Assembly: GCA_900079765.1 (NCBI GenBank)
Contig: LT599017.1
Span: 2,573,766 to 2,637,765 of the forward strand
Source of the DNA: an uncultured Eubacteriales bacterium
GTDB lineage: Bacteria > Bacillota > Clostridia > Oscillospirales > Oscillospiraceae
Direction: 5' to 3'
DNA length: 64,000 nucleotides
Part shown: positions 7,574 to 17,986 of the stretch, piece by piece
Layout of the letters: every line of letters begins with the position of its first letter
Position numbering within the stretch: position 1 is the first letter of the stretch
The notes under the pieces: model-generated
Database searches by the model: none
Seen by the model: only the letters and a program-made list of their open reading frames with translations
Told to the model about the DNA's origin: nothing
Made by a program: the position numbers and the translations under genes

Positions 7574-9169
7574 TTATTCGCCCATCGCCGCCCTGAGAAG
7601 ACCCAAGAAAAGAGGGTGGGGCTTGTTGGGGCGGCTCTTGAACTCAGGGTGGAACTGGACGGCTACGAAGAACCGCTTATCCGGCAGCTCCACCGCCTCC
7701 ACGAGGGTATTGTCCGGTGAAGCGCCGCAGACCACCAGGCCGCCCGCCTCCAAAGTCTTACGGTAGGCGTTGTTCACCTCATAGCGATGGCGGTGCCGCT
7801 CGCTAATCTCATGCTGGCTATAGAGCTGCTCCAGCGCCGTACCGGGGACCACCCGGCAGGGGTAAGCCCCCAGACGCATGGTGCCGCCCTTATTCTGTAC
7901 GTTCGCCTGGTCGGGCATCAGGTCGATGACGCTGTGAGGGCCGTGGGGATCGAACTCGCCGGAGTTGGCCCCGGCCAGGCCGCAGACGTGGCGGGCGAAC
8001 TCGATGACGGCGATCTGCATGCCCAGACAGATGCCCAGGAATGGGATATCGTGCTCCCGGGCGTACCGGCAGGCAGCGATCTTGCCCTCAATACCCCGGC
8101 CTCCAAAGCCGCCGGGGATAATCATACCGTCGATGCCGTTCAAGAAGTCCCCCGCGTTCTCCTCGGTCAGCTCTTCGCTGTCCACCCAAAGTATGGATAC
8201 CTTGGCCCGGGTCTCAAACCCGGCGTGGTTCAAGCTCTCCATGATGGAGAGGTAGGCATCGTGCAGGCGAACATACTTGCCCACGATGGCGATGGTGACC
8301 GCCCTGCTGCGTGCGGCGATCTTCTCGGTCATGGAGCGCCATTCAGCGAGGTCAGGCTCGGGCGCGTCGATGCCCAGTTCACGGCAGACCACCTGGTCGA
8401 GGCCGTTTCGATGGAGGACCAAAGGCGCCTCGTAGAGAGAGGAAAGGGTGATGTTCTCAATGACGCAGTCAGGCTTTACGTTGCAAAAGAGAGCAATTTT
8501 CTCCTTGATGCCCTCGCCCAGAGGCTCATCGGCTCGGGCGATAATGAGGTTGGGGGAGATGCCCATCGCACGCAGTTCCTTTACCGAGTGCTGGGTGGGC
8601 TTGGACTTATGTTCTCCGGAGCTCTTCAAATAGGGCACCAGGGTCACGTGGAGGAAAAGGCAGTTAGAGAGTCCCTTTTCAATGGAAATCTGCCGGATAG
8701 CCTCTAAGAAGGGCTGGCTCTCAATGTCGCCGGTGGTGCCGCCGATCTCGGTGATGAGCACGTCGGCTCCGCTCTGCCGGGCACTCTGATAGATGAAATT
8801 TTTGATCTCCTGAGTGATATGGGGGATAACCTGGACCGTCTCCCCCAGGTAGCCCCCCGCCCGCTCCCGGTTCAGTACGGCCCAGTACACCTTGCCGGAG
8901 GTGAGGTTTGAAAAAGCGCTCAGATTCTCGTCGATAAAGCGCTCATAGTGGCCCAGATCCAGATCGGTCTCCGCCCCGTCATCGGTGACGAAGACCTCCC
9001 CGTGCTGAAAAGGGCTCATGGTGCCGGGGTCCACGTTCATATATGGGTCTAGTTTTTGGGCCGCCACCTTCAGGCCCCGCTGCTTGAGAAGCCGCCCCAG
9101 GGAGGCGGCGGTGATGCCCTTTCCAAGCCCGGAGACCACGCCCCCCGTCACAAACACATATTTCGTCAT
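7574..9169 (-). CDS. pyrG: CTP synthase (glutamine hydrolysing)
   Basis: The 531-residue protein has the full two-domain architecture. The N-terminal synthase domain starts [18 protein letters not shown] and binds UTP and ATP. The C-terminal class I glutamine amidotransferase domain has its catalytic cysteine in FLGICLGMQ (near residue 380) and the His-Glu pair in VQFHPEF (near 510). It converts UTP to CTP with ammonia from glutamine. It starts 33 bases after the ANTAR gene with GGGAG seven bases before the ATG, and no terminator lies between. It is therefore probably co-transcribed with glnA and the ANTAR regulator, linking a glutamine-consuming enzyme to glutamine synthetase control. Confidence 0.97.
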   Translation of the reverse strand: MTKYVFVTGGVVSGLGKGITAASLGRLLKQRGLKVAAQKLDPYMNVDPGTMSPFQHGEVFVTDDGAETDLDLGHYERFIDENLSAFSNLTSGKVYWAVLNRERAGGYLGETVQVIPHITQEIKNFIYQSARQSGADVLITEIGGTTGDIESQPFLEAIRQISIEKGLSNCLFLHVTLVPYLKSSGEHKSKPTQHSVKELRAMGISPNLIIARADEPLGEGIKEKIALFCNVKPDCVIENITLSSLYEAPLVLHRNGLDQVVCRELGIDAPEPDLAEWRSMTEKIAARSRAVTIAIVGKYVRLHDAYLSIMESLNHAGFETRAKVSILWVDSEELTEENAGDFLNGIDGMIIPGGFGGRGIEGKIAACRYAREHDIPFLGICLGMQIAVIEFARHVCGLAGANSGEFDPHGPHSVIDLMPDQANVQNKGGTMRLGAYPCRVVPGTALEQLYSQHEISERHRHRYEVNNAYRKTLEAGGLVVCGASPDNTLVEAVELPDKRFFVAVQFHPEFKSRPNKPHPLFLGLLRAAMGE

Positions 9170-9202
9170 GTTCTCGCTCCCTCTTTCTACGCTACTCTCC
9201 CG

Positions 9203-9772
9203 TTAGTTGTCATAAGTCTTCAAAATCCCCTCCGCGATCTGCCGCTTGGTCACGCGCATGTCCATGGACTGCTTTTCGATGTACCGGTGGGCGTCCTGCT
9301 CGCTCATATTGAGGTACGAAATCAAAATACACTTGGCCCGGTCTACGATGATGATGTCTTCTATTTTCTGTTTGAGCTTACTGTTCTCGCTTTGTGCCCG
9401 CTTGAGCCGGGACTGAGCTGCCCGCGCCAGCTTGAGGGCCGACCAGAAGACCGCCCTGTTGATAGGCTTTGCCACAGTCAGCACCCCGTCATCCTCGGTA
9501 ACGGCGGAGACCGCGTCAAAATACTCGGTCTTCACCACTAAGATGACCTGCGCGGCCCCGCCCGACGCAATGTGCCGGGCCAGACTCTCCCCCGACTCGT
9601 CACGCAGAGGGGCGTTAATGACTACCAGGTCAAAATCCCGCTCCAGGAAGAGGCGCCTCGCCTCCCCACAGGTCTCCGCGGAGACAATCTGCCCGAAGGA
9701 GGCGGGGACCAGCAGCTCGGTGAAGAGCGCGATGCTCTTCTCCGAGCTTGAGAGGATCAATACGCTCTCCAT
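9203..9772 (-). CDS. ANTAR-domain RNA-binding antitermination regulator with a pseudo-receiver
   Basis: The 189-residue protein has an N-terminal receiver-like fold (residues about 1-115), a helical linker (LKLARAAQSRLKRAQSENSK) and a C-terminal ANTAR domain (about 135-189) with DRAKCILISYLNMSEQDAHRYIEKQSM. ANTAR domains (AmiR, NasR, EutV) bind paired hexaloop RNA hairpins and prevent intrinsic termination. The receiver lacks the usual residues: the phosphoacceptor position reads VVINAPL instead of VVID, and the N-terminal acidic pair is replaced by serines. It is thus probably not a phosphorylation switch. The start chosen is ATG 9772 behind AAGGGGGCGG; an alternative TTG at 9799 overlaps the glnA stop. 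Both neighbouring nitrogen operons have leaders with candidate hairpins. Confidence 0.88.
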   Translation of the reverse strand: MESVLILSSSEKSIALFTELLVPASFGQIVSAETCGEARRLFLERDFDLVVINAPLRDESGESLARHIASGGAAQVILVVKTEYFDAVSAVTEDDGVLTVAKPINRAVFWSALKLARAAQSRLKRAQSENSKLKQKIEDIIIVDRAKCILISYLNMSEQDAHRYIEKQSMDMRVTKRQIAEGILKTYDN

Positions 9773-9795
9773 CCCTCCGCCCCCTTTCCAGGCTG

Positions 9796-11109
9796 TCAAA
9801 TCTGGCTGAAATACCGCGCCGCGTAAAACGCTTCCCTGTCCTCCGCGACGGCAAATTCGGCGGCCTCCCGCTCCTTGACCGCCAAGTACTTTTCAAGCAG
9901 GCTCTCCCCCACCACGCGCTTTACCAGCTCGCTCTCTCGCGCAAGAGAAATCGCTTCCTCCAAGCTGGCCGGCAGGCGAGTAAGGTTTCGCGTCACGTCC
10001 TCTCCCGCCGTGTAGAGGTCCGCGTCCACGGGGGGCGGCAGGGTAAGTCCCCGCTCGACCCCGTCCAGCCCCGCGGCCAGGATGAGGGCGAAAGCGAGGT
10101 AGGGGTTCACCGCCGGGTCGGGAGAGCGGAGCTCCATTCGGACCCGCTCCCCCGTAGCCGCCGGAATACGGACCAATTGGGATCGGTTCTGGTGGGACCA
10201 GGAGACGTACTTGGGCGCCTCATATGCGCCGAACCGCTCATAAGAGTTTGTAATGGGGTTTAAAAACAGACTGATCTCCGGCGTCTTGGCCAGAATACCC
10301 GCCAAGAAACGCTCCGCCACCGCGCCGTCCGCCCTGCCGTCGAAGAGGTTACGTCCGTTCCGGGTGAGGGAGAGATTCACATGCAGACCGCTGCCCGGTG
10401 CGCCAGGGATGGGCTTGGGCATAAAGGAAGCGTACAGCCCGTTCCGGGCGGCGATGGCCTTCACCACCGATTTGAAGGTGAGGAGGTGGTCCGCGCTGGT
10501 GAGCACGTCGGCAAACTTAAAGTCGATCTCGTTCTGTCCCGGCCCCTGCTCGTGGTGGGAGGTCTCGGGGTGGATGCCCATTTCAGCCAGCGTGAGGCAA
10601 ATCTCCCTCCGGATGTCCTCCCCCCTGTCGAGGGGAGAGATATCGAGATACCCGCCCTTATCCAGGGTGAGGGTGGTGGGTTCCCCGTCCTCGTCGGTCT
10701 TGAAGAGGTAAAACTCACACTCGGCCCCCAGTTTGCAGCCGTAGCCCAGTGCCTCGCACCGCTCCGCCACCCGCTTTAGCAAAGCCCGGCTGTCGTGGGC
10801 AAAGAGATTCCCGTCGGGGGTGCGTACCTCCCCGTAAAAGCGTACCACACGGCCTGGGCCCGGACGCCAGGGTAACACCGTCAGGGTAGCGGGGTCGGGG
10901 AAGAGGAGCAGGTCTGACGCGGTCACATCCCGAAAGCCCTTGATGGCGTGAGCATCAAAGGAGACACCGTTTTCAAACGCGGCGGGCAGCTCCTCCGGCA
11001 TAATGGAGATATTTTTCTGCACACCGAACAGATCACAGAAGCCAAGCCGGATAAACTTGACGTCGTTCTCCCTTACAAATTCAAGAACTCCATTTGCGAG
11101 CTCGGTCAT
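9796..11109 (-). CDS. glnA: Glutamine synthetase type I
   Basis: The 437-residue protein is a complete type I glutamine synthetase. It has the substrate motifs AECEFYLFK (near residue 115), the HHEQGPGQNEIDF metal/glutamate segment (near 185), KPIPGAPGSGLHVNLSL for ATP (near 235) and NPITNSYERF (near 290). It makes glutamine from glutamate, ammonia and ATP. I do not see the C-terminal adenylylation tyrosine motif of enterobacterial enzymes, which fits the Firmicute alpha subtype. AGGAGGGG lies eight bases before the ATG. It is the first gene of a unit with the ANTAR regulator and pyrG, and its leader carries an early terminator. Confidence 0.96.
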   Translation of the reverse strand: MTELANGVLEFVRENDVKFIRLGFCDLFGVQKNISIMPEELPAAFENGVSFDAHAIKGFRDVTASDLLLFPDPATLTVLPWRPGPGRVVRFYGEVRTPDGNLFAHDSRALLKRVAERCEALGYGCKLGAECEFYLFKTDEDGEPTTLTLDKGGYLDISPLDRGEDIRREICLTLAEMGIHPETSHHEQGPGQNEIDFKFADVLTSADHLLTFKSVVKAIAARNGLYASFMPKPIPGAPGSGLHVNLSLTRNGRNLFDGRADGAVAERFLAGILAKTPEISLFLNPITNSYERFGAYEAPKYVSWSHQNRSQLVRIPAATGERVRMELRSPDPAVNPYLAFALILAAGLDGVERGLTLPPPVDADLYTAGEDVTRNLTRLPASLEEAISLARESELVKRVVGESLLEKYLAVKEREAAEFAVAEDREAFYAARYFSQI

Positions 11110-11296
11110 ATTGAACCCCTCCTATCAGGTCAATTTTATCCTTTTTCTGCCTACTCTACAAGCCCTTCCTTATATATAAAGCAAAAAACAATTTTCACTG
11201 TAAAGCAGCCGGCAGGGACTTCTTATGCCCCGCGCATCCCGTGCCAGTGAGGTTGGCTACCGGTGTGCCCGCCCACAGCGATCTCGTGCCGCCAGG

Positions 11297-11394
11297 CCCA
11301 AAAAGAAAAACAAAGGCGTTCATTACACCGCGGTTGAAAAGGGAGCCATAAGGCCGCCGTCCTTCAAGGGCAGTGTAATGAACGCCTTTGTTCA
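11297..11394 (-). promoter_or_regulatory. glnA leader: hexaloop hairpin overlapping an intrinsic terminator
   Basis: On the minus strand the transcript begins almost at once with TGAAC-AAAGGC-GTTCA (11379-11394), a five-pair stem with a hexanucleotide loop having A at position 1 and G at position 4, the ANTAR loop rule. The AAAGGCGTTCA part is also the start of an 18-pair terminator stem (arms 11373-11390 and 11311-11328) followed by a T-rich run of 11 bases. The two structures exclude each other, so stabilising the small hairpin would weaken the terminator. Inside the terminator loop, AAGG-ACGGCGG-CCTT could form a second, imperfect hairpin. Confidence 0.7.
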
Positions 11395-11401
11395 CCTGAA
11401 T

Positions 11402-11431
11402 ACTATACGCTAGATAAGGGAGGTTTGTCAA
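11402..11431 (-). promoter_or_regulatory. SigmaA promoter of glnA-ANTAR-pyrG
   Basis: TTGACA (11426-11431) and TATAGT (11402-11407) stand 18 bases apart on the minus strand. The predicted start point falls at the foot of the hexaloop hairpin. Confidence 0.8.
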
Positions 11432-11814
11432 TAGGGTTTGTGTACCTGCCCCCCCTCGCTGGGGGTGTGACTCCGGCGGGCCCTGCCACGCCTCACGGGA
11501 GGTGTGCCTTCTCTGCGGCTCCGGGCAAACCCTGTCCGCCTGCGGGCGGCTCGGGTATTTTCAATGCCCTACCCGCCGCCGCCTGGACCCCGGTTTTGCG
11601 GGGAGGGCGGCGGTGCAATCCTCTGGCTGCTCTTAATCTCACGTGTGTCTAAAAGGGCTGCCGCCCGCCCACGTTACGATATGCACCCAAGCCGGAAACC
11701 CCTTGCAATTCAAGGGATACAATCGTTCCCCGCTTCTTGTGTGATTCATTGTCTCTCTGGGCGCGACGACCCGGTGCGCCGGTTTCTCCCCTCAAAATTC
11801 CACGAAAAAACTTA
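11432..11814. other. Non-coding GC-rich spacer between divergent nitrogen operons
   Basis: No reading frame here has a ribosome site or a recognisable protein. The stretch holds several GC-rich inverted segments (for example around 11576-11612) and then an ordinary lower-GC part. It may contain unannotated regulatory sequence or an intergenic repeat, but I see nothing that can be named. Confidence 0.5.
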
Positions 11815-11843
11815 TTGACAACTTCCCGGCGGAGTGCTATCCT
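11815..11843 (+). promoter_or_regulatory. SigmaA promoter of asnA-glnN
   Basis: TTGACA (11815-11820) and TATCCT (11838-11843) are 17 bases apart. Transcription would start near 11850, only a few bases before the hairpins of the leader. Confidence 0.8.
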
Positions 11844-11854
11844 TGACGGTATAA

Positions 11855-11900
11855 GCAGCAAAGACGCTGTGGGCCCTGGCCCGCGGCGTCTTTATTTTTT
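11855..11900 (+). promoter_or_regulatory. asnA leader: hexaloop hairpin overlapping an intrinsic terminator
   Basis: CAGC-AAAGAC-GCTG (11856-11869) is a four-pair stem, extended by a G:U pair, with a hexaloop having A1 and G4. The bases AAAGACGC are also the 5' arm of a terminator stem that closes with GCGTCTTT (11886-11893) and is followed by ATTTTTTT. This is the same arrangement as in the glnA leader 500 bases away, which supports joint control by the ANTAR protein. Only one hexaloop hairpin is visible, whereas described ANTAR targets have two. Confidence 0.7.
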
Positions 11901-11922
11901 TGTTTGGAAAGGGCATCTTGCA

Positions 11923-12933
11923 ATGAGTCAGCTGTTCGTTCCCGCCGGTTATAGCCCGGCTCTGCCCGTCTACGAGACCCAGACCGCCATTGGTCAGGTC
12001 AAGACTATTTTCGCGGAGAAGCTCTCCCAGGCTCTCAATCTCCGCCGGGTGTCCGCCCCCCTCTTCGTGGATCCCCAGACCGGACTGAACGATGACCTGA
12101 ACGGCGTGGAGCGTCCCGTAGATTTCGATATCCAGGAGACCGGCGGCCGGGCGGAGATCGTCCACTCTCTGGCGAAGTGGAAACGCATGGCCCTCTACAA
12201 GTACGGTTTCCCCGTGGGCGAAGGGCTGTACACCGACATGAATGCCGTCCGCCGGGATGAGGAGATGGATAACCTGCACTCCATCTACGTGGATCAATGG
12301 GACTGGGAGAAAGTTATCGACCGGGAGACCCGGACGTTGGAGACCCTCAAGGCCACAGTGGAAAAAATCGTGGCTGCCGTCTGCGACACCCAGGAATCCC
12401 TGGCGGCCCAGTTTCCCGCTCTGGCGGGTTCCCCTCTCTCCCGGACCGTTTCCTTCATCACCACTCAGCAGCTGGAGGACCTCTACCCCGCCCTCACCCC
12501 CAGCGAGCGGGAGAGCGCGTACCTGAAGGAGCACAAGACCGCCTTCGTCATGCAGATCGGCGGCCTCTTAAAGTCCGGCATCAAGCACGACGGACGCGCC
12601 CCCGACTACGACGATTGGTCCCTCAACGGCGACATCCTCTTCTGGAGCGACGTGCTGGGCCGTGCCTTTGAGGTATCCTCTATGGGCATCCGTGTAGACG
12701 AGCGGAGCCTGGACGTACAGCTCACCGCGGCGGGCTGCGACGACCGCCGCGCCCTCCCCTTCCACTCCATGCTTTTGGCCGGAGAGCTGCCCCATACCAT
12801 GGGCGGCGGCATCGGCCAGTCCCGGCTGAGCATGCTCCTGCTCGGGAAGGCCCACATCGGCGAGGTACAGGTCTCCGTGTGGGACAAGAAGACCATTTCC
12901 GGCTGCGCGGACGCCGGCATTAAATTACTGTGA
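11923..12933 (+). CDS. asnA: Aspartate-ammonia ligase (asparagine synthetase A)
   Basis: The 336-residue protein matches the size and motifs of AsnA: VETQTAIG-like VYETQTAIGQVK near the start, SAPLFVDPQTGLNDDLNGVERPVDFDI (residues about 43-70), LYKYGFPVGEGLYTDMNAVRRDEE, and the class II synthetase-like end TMGGGIGQSRLSMLLLGKAHIGEV. It makes asparagine from aspartate and free ammonia with ATP. The start is ATG 11923, directly after the leader terminator; the longer frame to 11737 reads through the promoter and is rejected. GGAAAGGG lies upstream at a rather long distance. glnN follows 11 bases after the stop, so the two ammonia-assimilating enzymes form one operon. Confidence 0.96.
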   Translation: MSQLFVPAGYSPALPVYETQTAIGQVKTIFAEKLSQALNLRRVSAPLFVDPQTGLNDDLNGVERPVDFDIQETGGRAEIVHSLAKWKRMALYKYGFPVGEGLYTDMNAVRRDEEMDNLHSIYVDQWDWEKVIDRETRTLETLKATVEKIVAAVCDTQESLAAQFPALAGSPLSRTVSFITTQQLEDLYPALTPSERESAYLKEHKTAFVMQIGGLLKSGIKHDGRAPDYDDWSLNGDILFWSDVLGRAFEVSSMGIRVDERSLDVQLTAAGCDDRRALPFHSMLLAGELPHTMGGGIGQSRLSMLLLGKAHIGEVQVSVWDKKTISGCADAGIKLL

Positions 12934-12944
12934 GGTGACTCCCC

Positions 12945-15035
<2,091 letters not shown>

Positions 15036-15040
15036 AGAGA

Positions 15041-15066
15041 AAGAGAGGGTGAAAGCCCTCTCTTTT
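15041..15066 (+). terminator. Intrinsic terminator of asnA-glnN
   Basis: AAGAGAGGG-TGAAAG-CCCTCTCTT is followed by TT and a pyrimidine-rich stretch. Confidence 0.85.
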
Positions 15067-15108
15067 CTCATTTGAATTTAGGAACATAAAAATGCGAGTG
15101 GATAGTTG

Positions 15109-15137
15109 TTGACATATCCTGTTCCCCCGAATACAAT
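15109..15137 (+). promoter_or_regulatory. SigmaA promoter of the NiCo riboswitch transcript
   Basis: TTGACA (15109-15114) and TACAAT (15132-15137) are exactly 17 bases apart, upstream of the riboswitch. Confidence 0.85.
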
Positions 15138-15196
15138 ATACAGTAATCTCTTTGCACTGCATTACATTCCAACGGAATGCGAGATCAACAGTACAA

Positions 15197-15284
15197 ACTG
15201 AGCAGGCGATGCCCGAAAGGGTGTGGGGCCGGGCCGCCCAAAGAGCGGCAGCAGATTGCATTTTATGCACATCTGTGGGACAGT
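15197..15284 (+). ncRNA. NiCo (cobalt/nickel, czcD-type) riboswitch aptamer
   Basis: The 88-nt segment opens with ACTGAGCAGGC and closes with GTGGGACAGT, giving the P1 pairing ACTG/CAGT of the four-way junction. In between are GCCGGGCCGCC and GCGGCAGCAGA, matching the conserved joining segments of the NiCo class, and a last helix CAGAT...ATCTG. The class senses Co2+ and Ni2+ and switches on efflux genes. It stands before a P-type ATPase gene, consistent with metal export. Confidence 0.85.
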
Positions 15285-15314
15285 AGTATGTTCCACAGAT
15301 GTGCTATTTTTATA
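15267..15314 (+). terminator. Riboswitch expression platform (intrinsic terminator)
   Basis: GCACATCTGTGG (15267-15278) pairs with CCACAGATGTGC (15293-15304), followed by TATTTTTATA. The left arm is part of the last aptamer helix and of the P1 closing strand, so metal binding should prevent termination. Confidence 0.85.
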
Positions 15315-15401
15315 TTGACTTGTGGAACAGTCGACCTCAGATGGAGTGCCATAGGAGAAATCATGACACCGCCGCCATGGCGGGAAACGGAGGATTCTTT
15401 T

Positions 15402-17924
15402 ATGACAAACACCCCAAAGAACGCCGGCCTCTCAAGTGCGGAGGCAAAACGAAGGCAGCAGCAGTATGGCAAAAACGAGCTGGTGCCGCAGAAGAAAGAG
15501 AACTTTTTTAAGAAAGTCCTTCACATCCTCTGCGAGCCGATGTTCCTTTTGCTCATCGTAACCGCTGTCATTTACTTTATTCTGGGCGAACCGCGCGACG
15601 GAGCGATCATGCTCATCTTTGTCGTGGGCATCATCAGTATCGATGTGATTCAGGAATGGAAAACCGATCAGACACTCAGCGCTTTAAAAGACCTGTCCGC
15701 CCCCCATATCACCGTCATCCGTGACGGGAATGAGCAGCGGATTGCCAGTGCCGATTTGGTGCCGGGCGACCTGATGATGATCCACGAGGGCGTGAAAATA
15801 CCGGCAGACGGCGTGGTAGTTCGGTGTGCCGATCTGTGTGTGGACGAATCGTCCCTGACCGGCGAGGCCGAGGGCGTCTGGAAAGTCCCGGCCGAGAACA
15901 GCGAACCAAGCGAAGGATATTGGCGCAAAGATTATTGCTATGCGGGTACGCTGGTCACGCAGGGTACTGCCGCCGTGGAAGTAGATCAAATCGGAGCACA
16001 GAGCGAATACGGGAAAATTGGCCTTGGCCTGGTTGAGGCTCCTCGGGAAGGCACTCCATTGCAAAAGCAGACCGGTATGCTGGTCAAGACCTGTACCATC
16101 ATTGCAGGCGTGTCGTTCCTGTTGGTGGGCGTTTTCACATGGTTCAATATCCCCGATCACAGCTTTGGCGACCGGCTGATTGAGAGCATCCTTTCCGGCG
16201 TGACGCTGGCCATGGCTATGATACCGGAGGAATTTCCGGTGATTCTCACCGTGTTCCTCTCCATGGGAGCGTGGCGGCTGGCAAAGAAAAGCTCGCTGGT
16301 ACGTAAACTGCCCAGCGTAGAGACGCTTGGCGCGGTTTCCGTACTGTGCGTGGATAAGACCGGCACCATCACCATGAACCAGATGACCGTACAGAAAACA
16401 TGGGTAGCTAGCGGAACGGAACAGGGCCTTATCGAAACCATGGGACTTGGCTGCGAAACGGACGCCTACGATCCCATGGAAAAAGCCATGCTCAGCTATT
16501 GTGAGCAGCACGGCGTCACCAAAGAGAGCCTGTTCAGCAATGAATTTGTGGCCGAATACGCTTTTACCAACAATCTGAAAATGATGGGACACGTCTGGCG
16601 CAAGGATGATCAACTGATTATTGCCGCCAAGGGCAGCCCAGAGCGCCTCCTCACCATTTGCACACTGACGGATGAGGAGCGCAAATCAGCCGAAAAGCAG
16701 ATCTACGCCCTGTCCTCCGAAGGGCTGCGCGTCATTGCGATTGCCGCCGCAAATCCTGCGGACGAGGCATCTGTCCCTGCAACCATCACTGACTGCCATT
16801 TGACCCTGCTGGGTCTTGTTGGGCTTGCTGATCCCCCCCGCGAGAGCGTGATGAACGACATTGCCGTCTGCAACCGGGCGGGTATTCGCGTGGTCATGAT
16901 TACCGGCGACAACGGCAATACGGCGTCCGCTATTGCCAAGAAAATCGGCATCCCCGGCAGCGACCATATCATCACCGGCGATATGCTGGAAACTATGACC
17001 GATTGTGAACTGCGCGACTCGGTAAAAAACGTCTCCATTTTCTCGCGAGTCATACCGGAACACAAGATGCGGATCGTCAAAGCCTTCAAGGAAAACGGCG
17101 AGATCGTGGCTATGACCGGTGACGGCGTAAACGACGCTCCCGCCCTCAAGTATGCCGATATCGGCATCGCCATGGGCAAGCGCGGCAGCGAGGTCTCCCG
17201 CGAGGCAGCCGACCTGATTTTGATGGATGACAACTTCACTACCATCGTGGAGACGGTGAAGGATGGACGCCGTATCTATGACAACATCCGCAAAGCGGTG
17301 GGCTATGTATTCACCATCCATATTCCTATCGCGCTCGCGTCGCTGCTTGCCCCGTTCCTTGGCATTGCCCCCGCCGCGCTGCTCCTGCTGCCGCTCCATG
17401 TGGTACTGCTGGAGGTACTGATCGACCCAACCTGCTCCATCGTACTGGAGCGCCAGCCTGCGGAGACTGACATCATGGACCGCCGTCCCCGCGACCCGAA
17501 GGAAAATCTGCTGACGTGGAAATTACTTATCAAAAGCGTATTGCAGGGCCTCTTTGTGTTCGCCGCCTCCTTCGGTGCATACTTCGTCACACTGGCGGGT
17601 GACCCCGCCAACGCTTCTGCCGCCCGCGGCATGGGTCTAGCCATCATTATGTTGGCAAATCTGTTCCTTGTACAAGTAAATAGTTCCGATCACGACTTCA
17701 TATTCCGTTCCATCAGGCGTCTGGCGACCGACAGGGTCATGTGGGTGGTCAACCTGGGTACTCTGGCTCTGCTGGCGGCCATCCTATATACACCACTTTC
17801 ATCCTATCTGAAACTGGCTCCCCTCTCTGGAGGGCAGTTGCTCACCGCGCTGGTGCTCGCCGCCGCATCGGTACTCTGGTATGAACTGGCGAAACTCGCC
17901 CGAAAAATCGTCTGCAGCAAATGA
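15402..17924 (+). CDS. Cation-translocating P-type ATPase, probable Co2+/Ni2+ exporter
   Basis: The 840-residue protein has the whole P-type ATPase plan. It contains an N-terminal cation ATPase domain, an actuator domain with SLTGEAEG (TGES variant), the membrane motif PEEFP (near residue 270), the phosphorylated DKTGT aspartate near residue 318, and the hinge TGDGVNDAPAL near 573, with a hydrophobic C-terminal domain. This layout is that of P2 (Ca2+-type) pumps, not the P1B type usual for transition metals, and no CPx motif or heavy-metal domain is seen. The NiCo riboswitch in its leader is the main reason to propose cobalt/nickel. The start is ATG 15402 behind GGAGG; a longer frame back to 15177 runs through the riboswitch and is rejected. 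Confidence 0.9.
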   Translation: MTNTPKNAGLSSAEAKRRQQQYGKNELVPQKKENFFKKVLHILCEPMFLLLIVTAVIYFILGEPRDGAIMLIFVVGIISIDVIQEWKTDQTLSALKDLSAPHITVIRDGNEQRIASADLVPGDLMMIHEGVKIPADGVVVRCADLCVDESSLTGEAEGVWKVPAENSEPSEGYWRKDYCYAGTLVTQGTAAVEVDQIGAQSEYGKIGLGLVEAPREGTPLQKQTGMLVKTCTIIAGVSFLLVGVFTWFNIPDHSFGDRLIESILSGVTLAMAMIPEEFPVILTVFLSMGAWRLAKKSSLVRKLPSVETLGAVSVLCVDKTGTITMNQMTVQKTWVASGTEQGLIETMGLGCETDAYDPMEKAMLSYCEQHGVTKESLFSNEFVAEYAFTNNLKMMGHVWRKDDQLIIAAKGSPERLLTICTLTDEERKSAEKQIYALSSEGLRVIAIAAANPADEASVPATITDCHLTLLGLVGLADPPRESVMNDIAVCNRAGIRVVMITGDNGNTASAIAKKIGIPGSDHIITGDMLETMTDCELRDSVKNVSIFSRVIPEHKMRIVKAFKENGEIVAMTGDGVNDAPALKYADIGIAMGKRGSEVSREAADLILMDDNFTTIVETVKDGRRIYDNIRKAVGYVFTIHIPIALASLLAPFLGIAPAALLLLPLHVVLLEVLIDPTCSIVLERQPAETDIMDRRPRDPKENLLTWKLLIKSVLQGLFVFAASFGAYFVTLAGDPANASAARGMGLAIIMLANLFLVQVNSSDHDFIFRSIRRLATDRVMWVVNLGTLALLAAILYTPLSSYLKLAPLSGGQLLTALVLAAASVLWYELAKLARKIVCSK

Positions 17925-17969
17925 CAGTAAGGATCGGCGGGGCGCATTAGCCCCGCCGATCCTTACTGT
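17924..17969. terminator. Perfect 20-base inverted repeat, convergent terminator
   Basis: A 20-pair GC-rich stem with loop GCATTA separates the ATPase gene from the convergent PTS operon. Neither side has a long T run, but the stem is perfect and overlaps the ATPase stop codon. Confidence 0.7.
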
Positions 17970-17986
17970 TCCAACGCCCAAAAGGC

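Noticed and set aside
11815-11922. T-box leader before asnA
   Set aside because: The leader is only about 70 nt, too short for a T-box, and lacks the conserved T-box sequence and specifier stem.
11737-11922. N-terminal extension of AsnA
   Set aside because: It would be translated from bases upstream of and inside the promoter and leader terminator; AsnA has its normal length from 11923.
15177-15401. N-terminal extension of the P-type ATPase
   Set aside because: The in-frame extension reads through the NiCo aptamer and terminator, and the ribosome site at 15389-15395 fixes the start at 15402.
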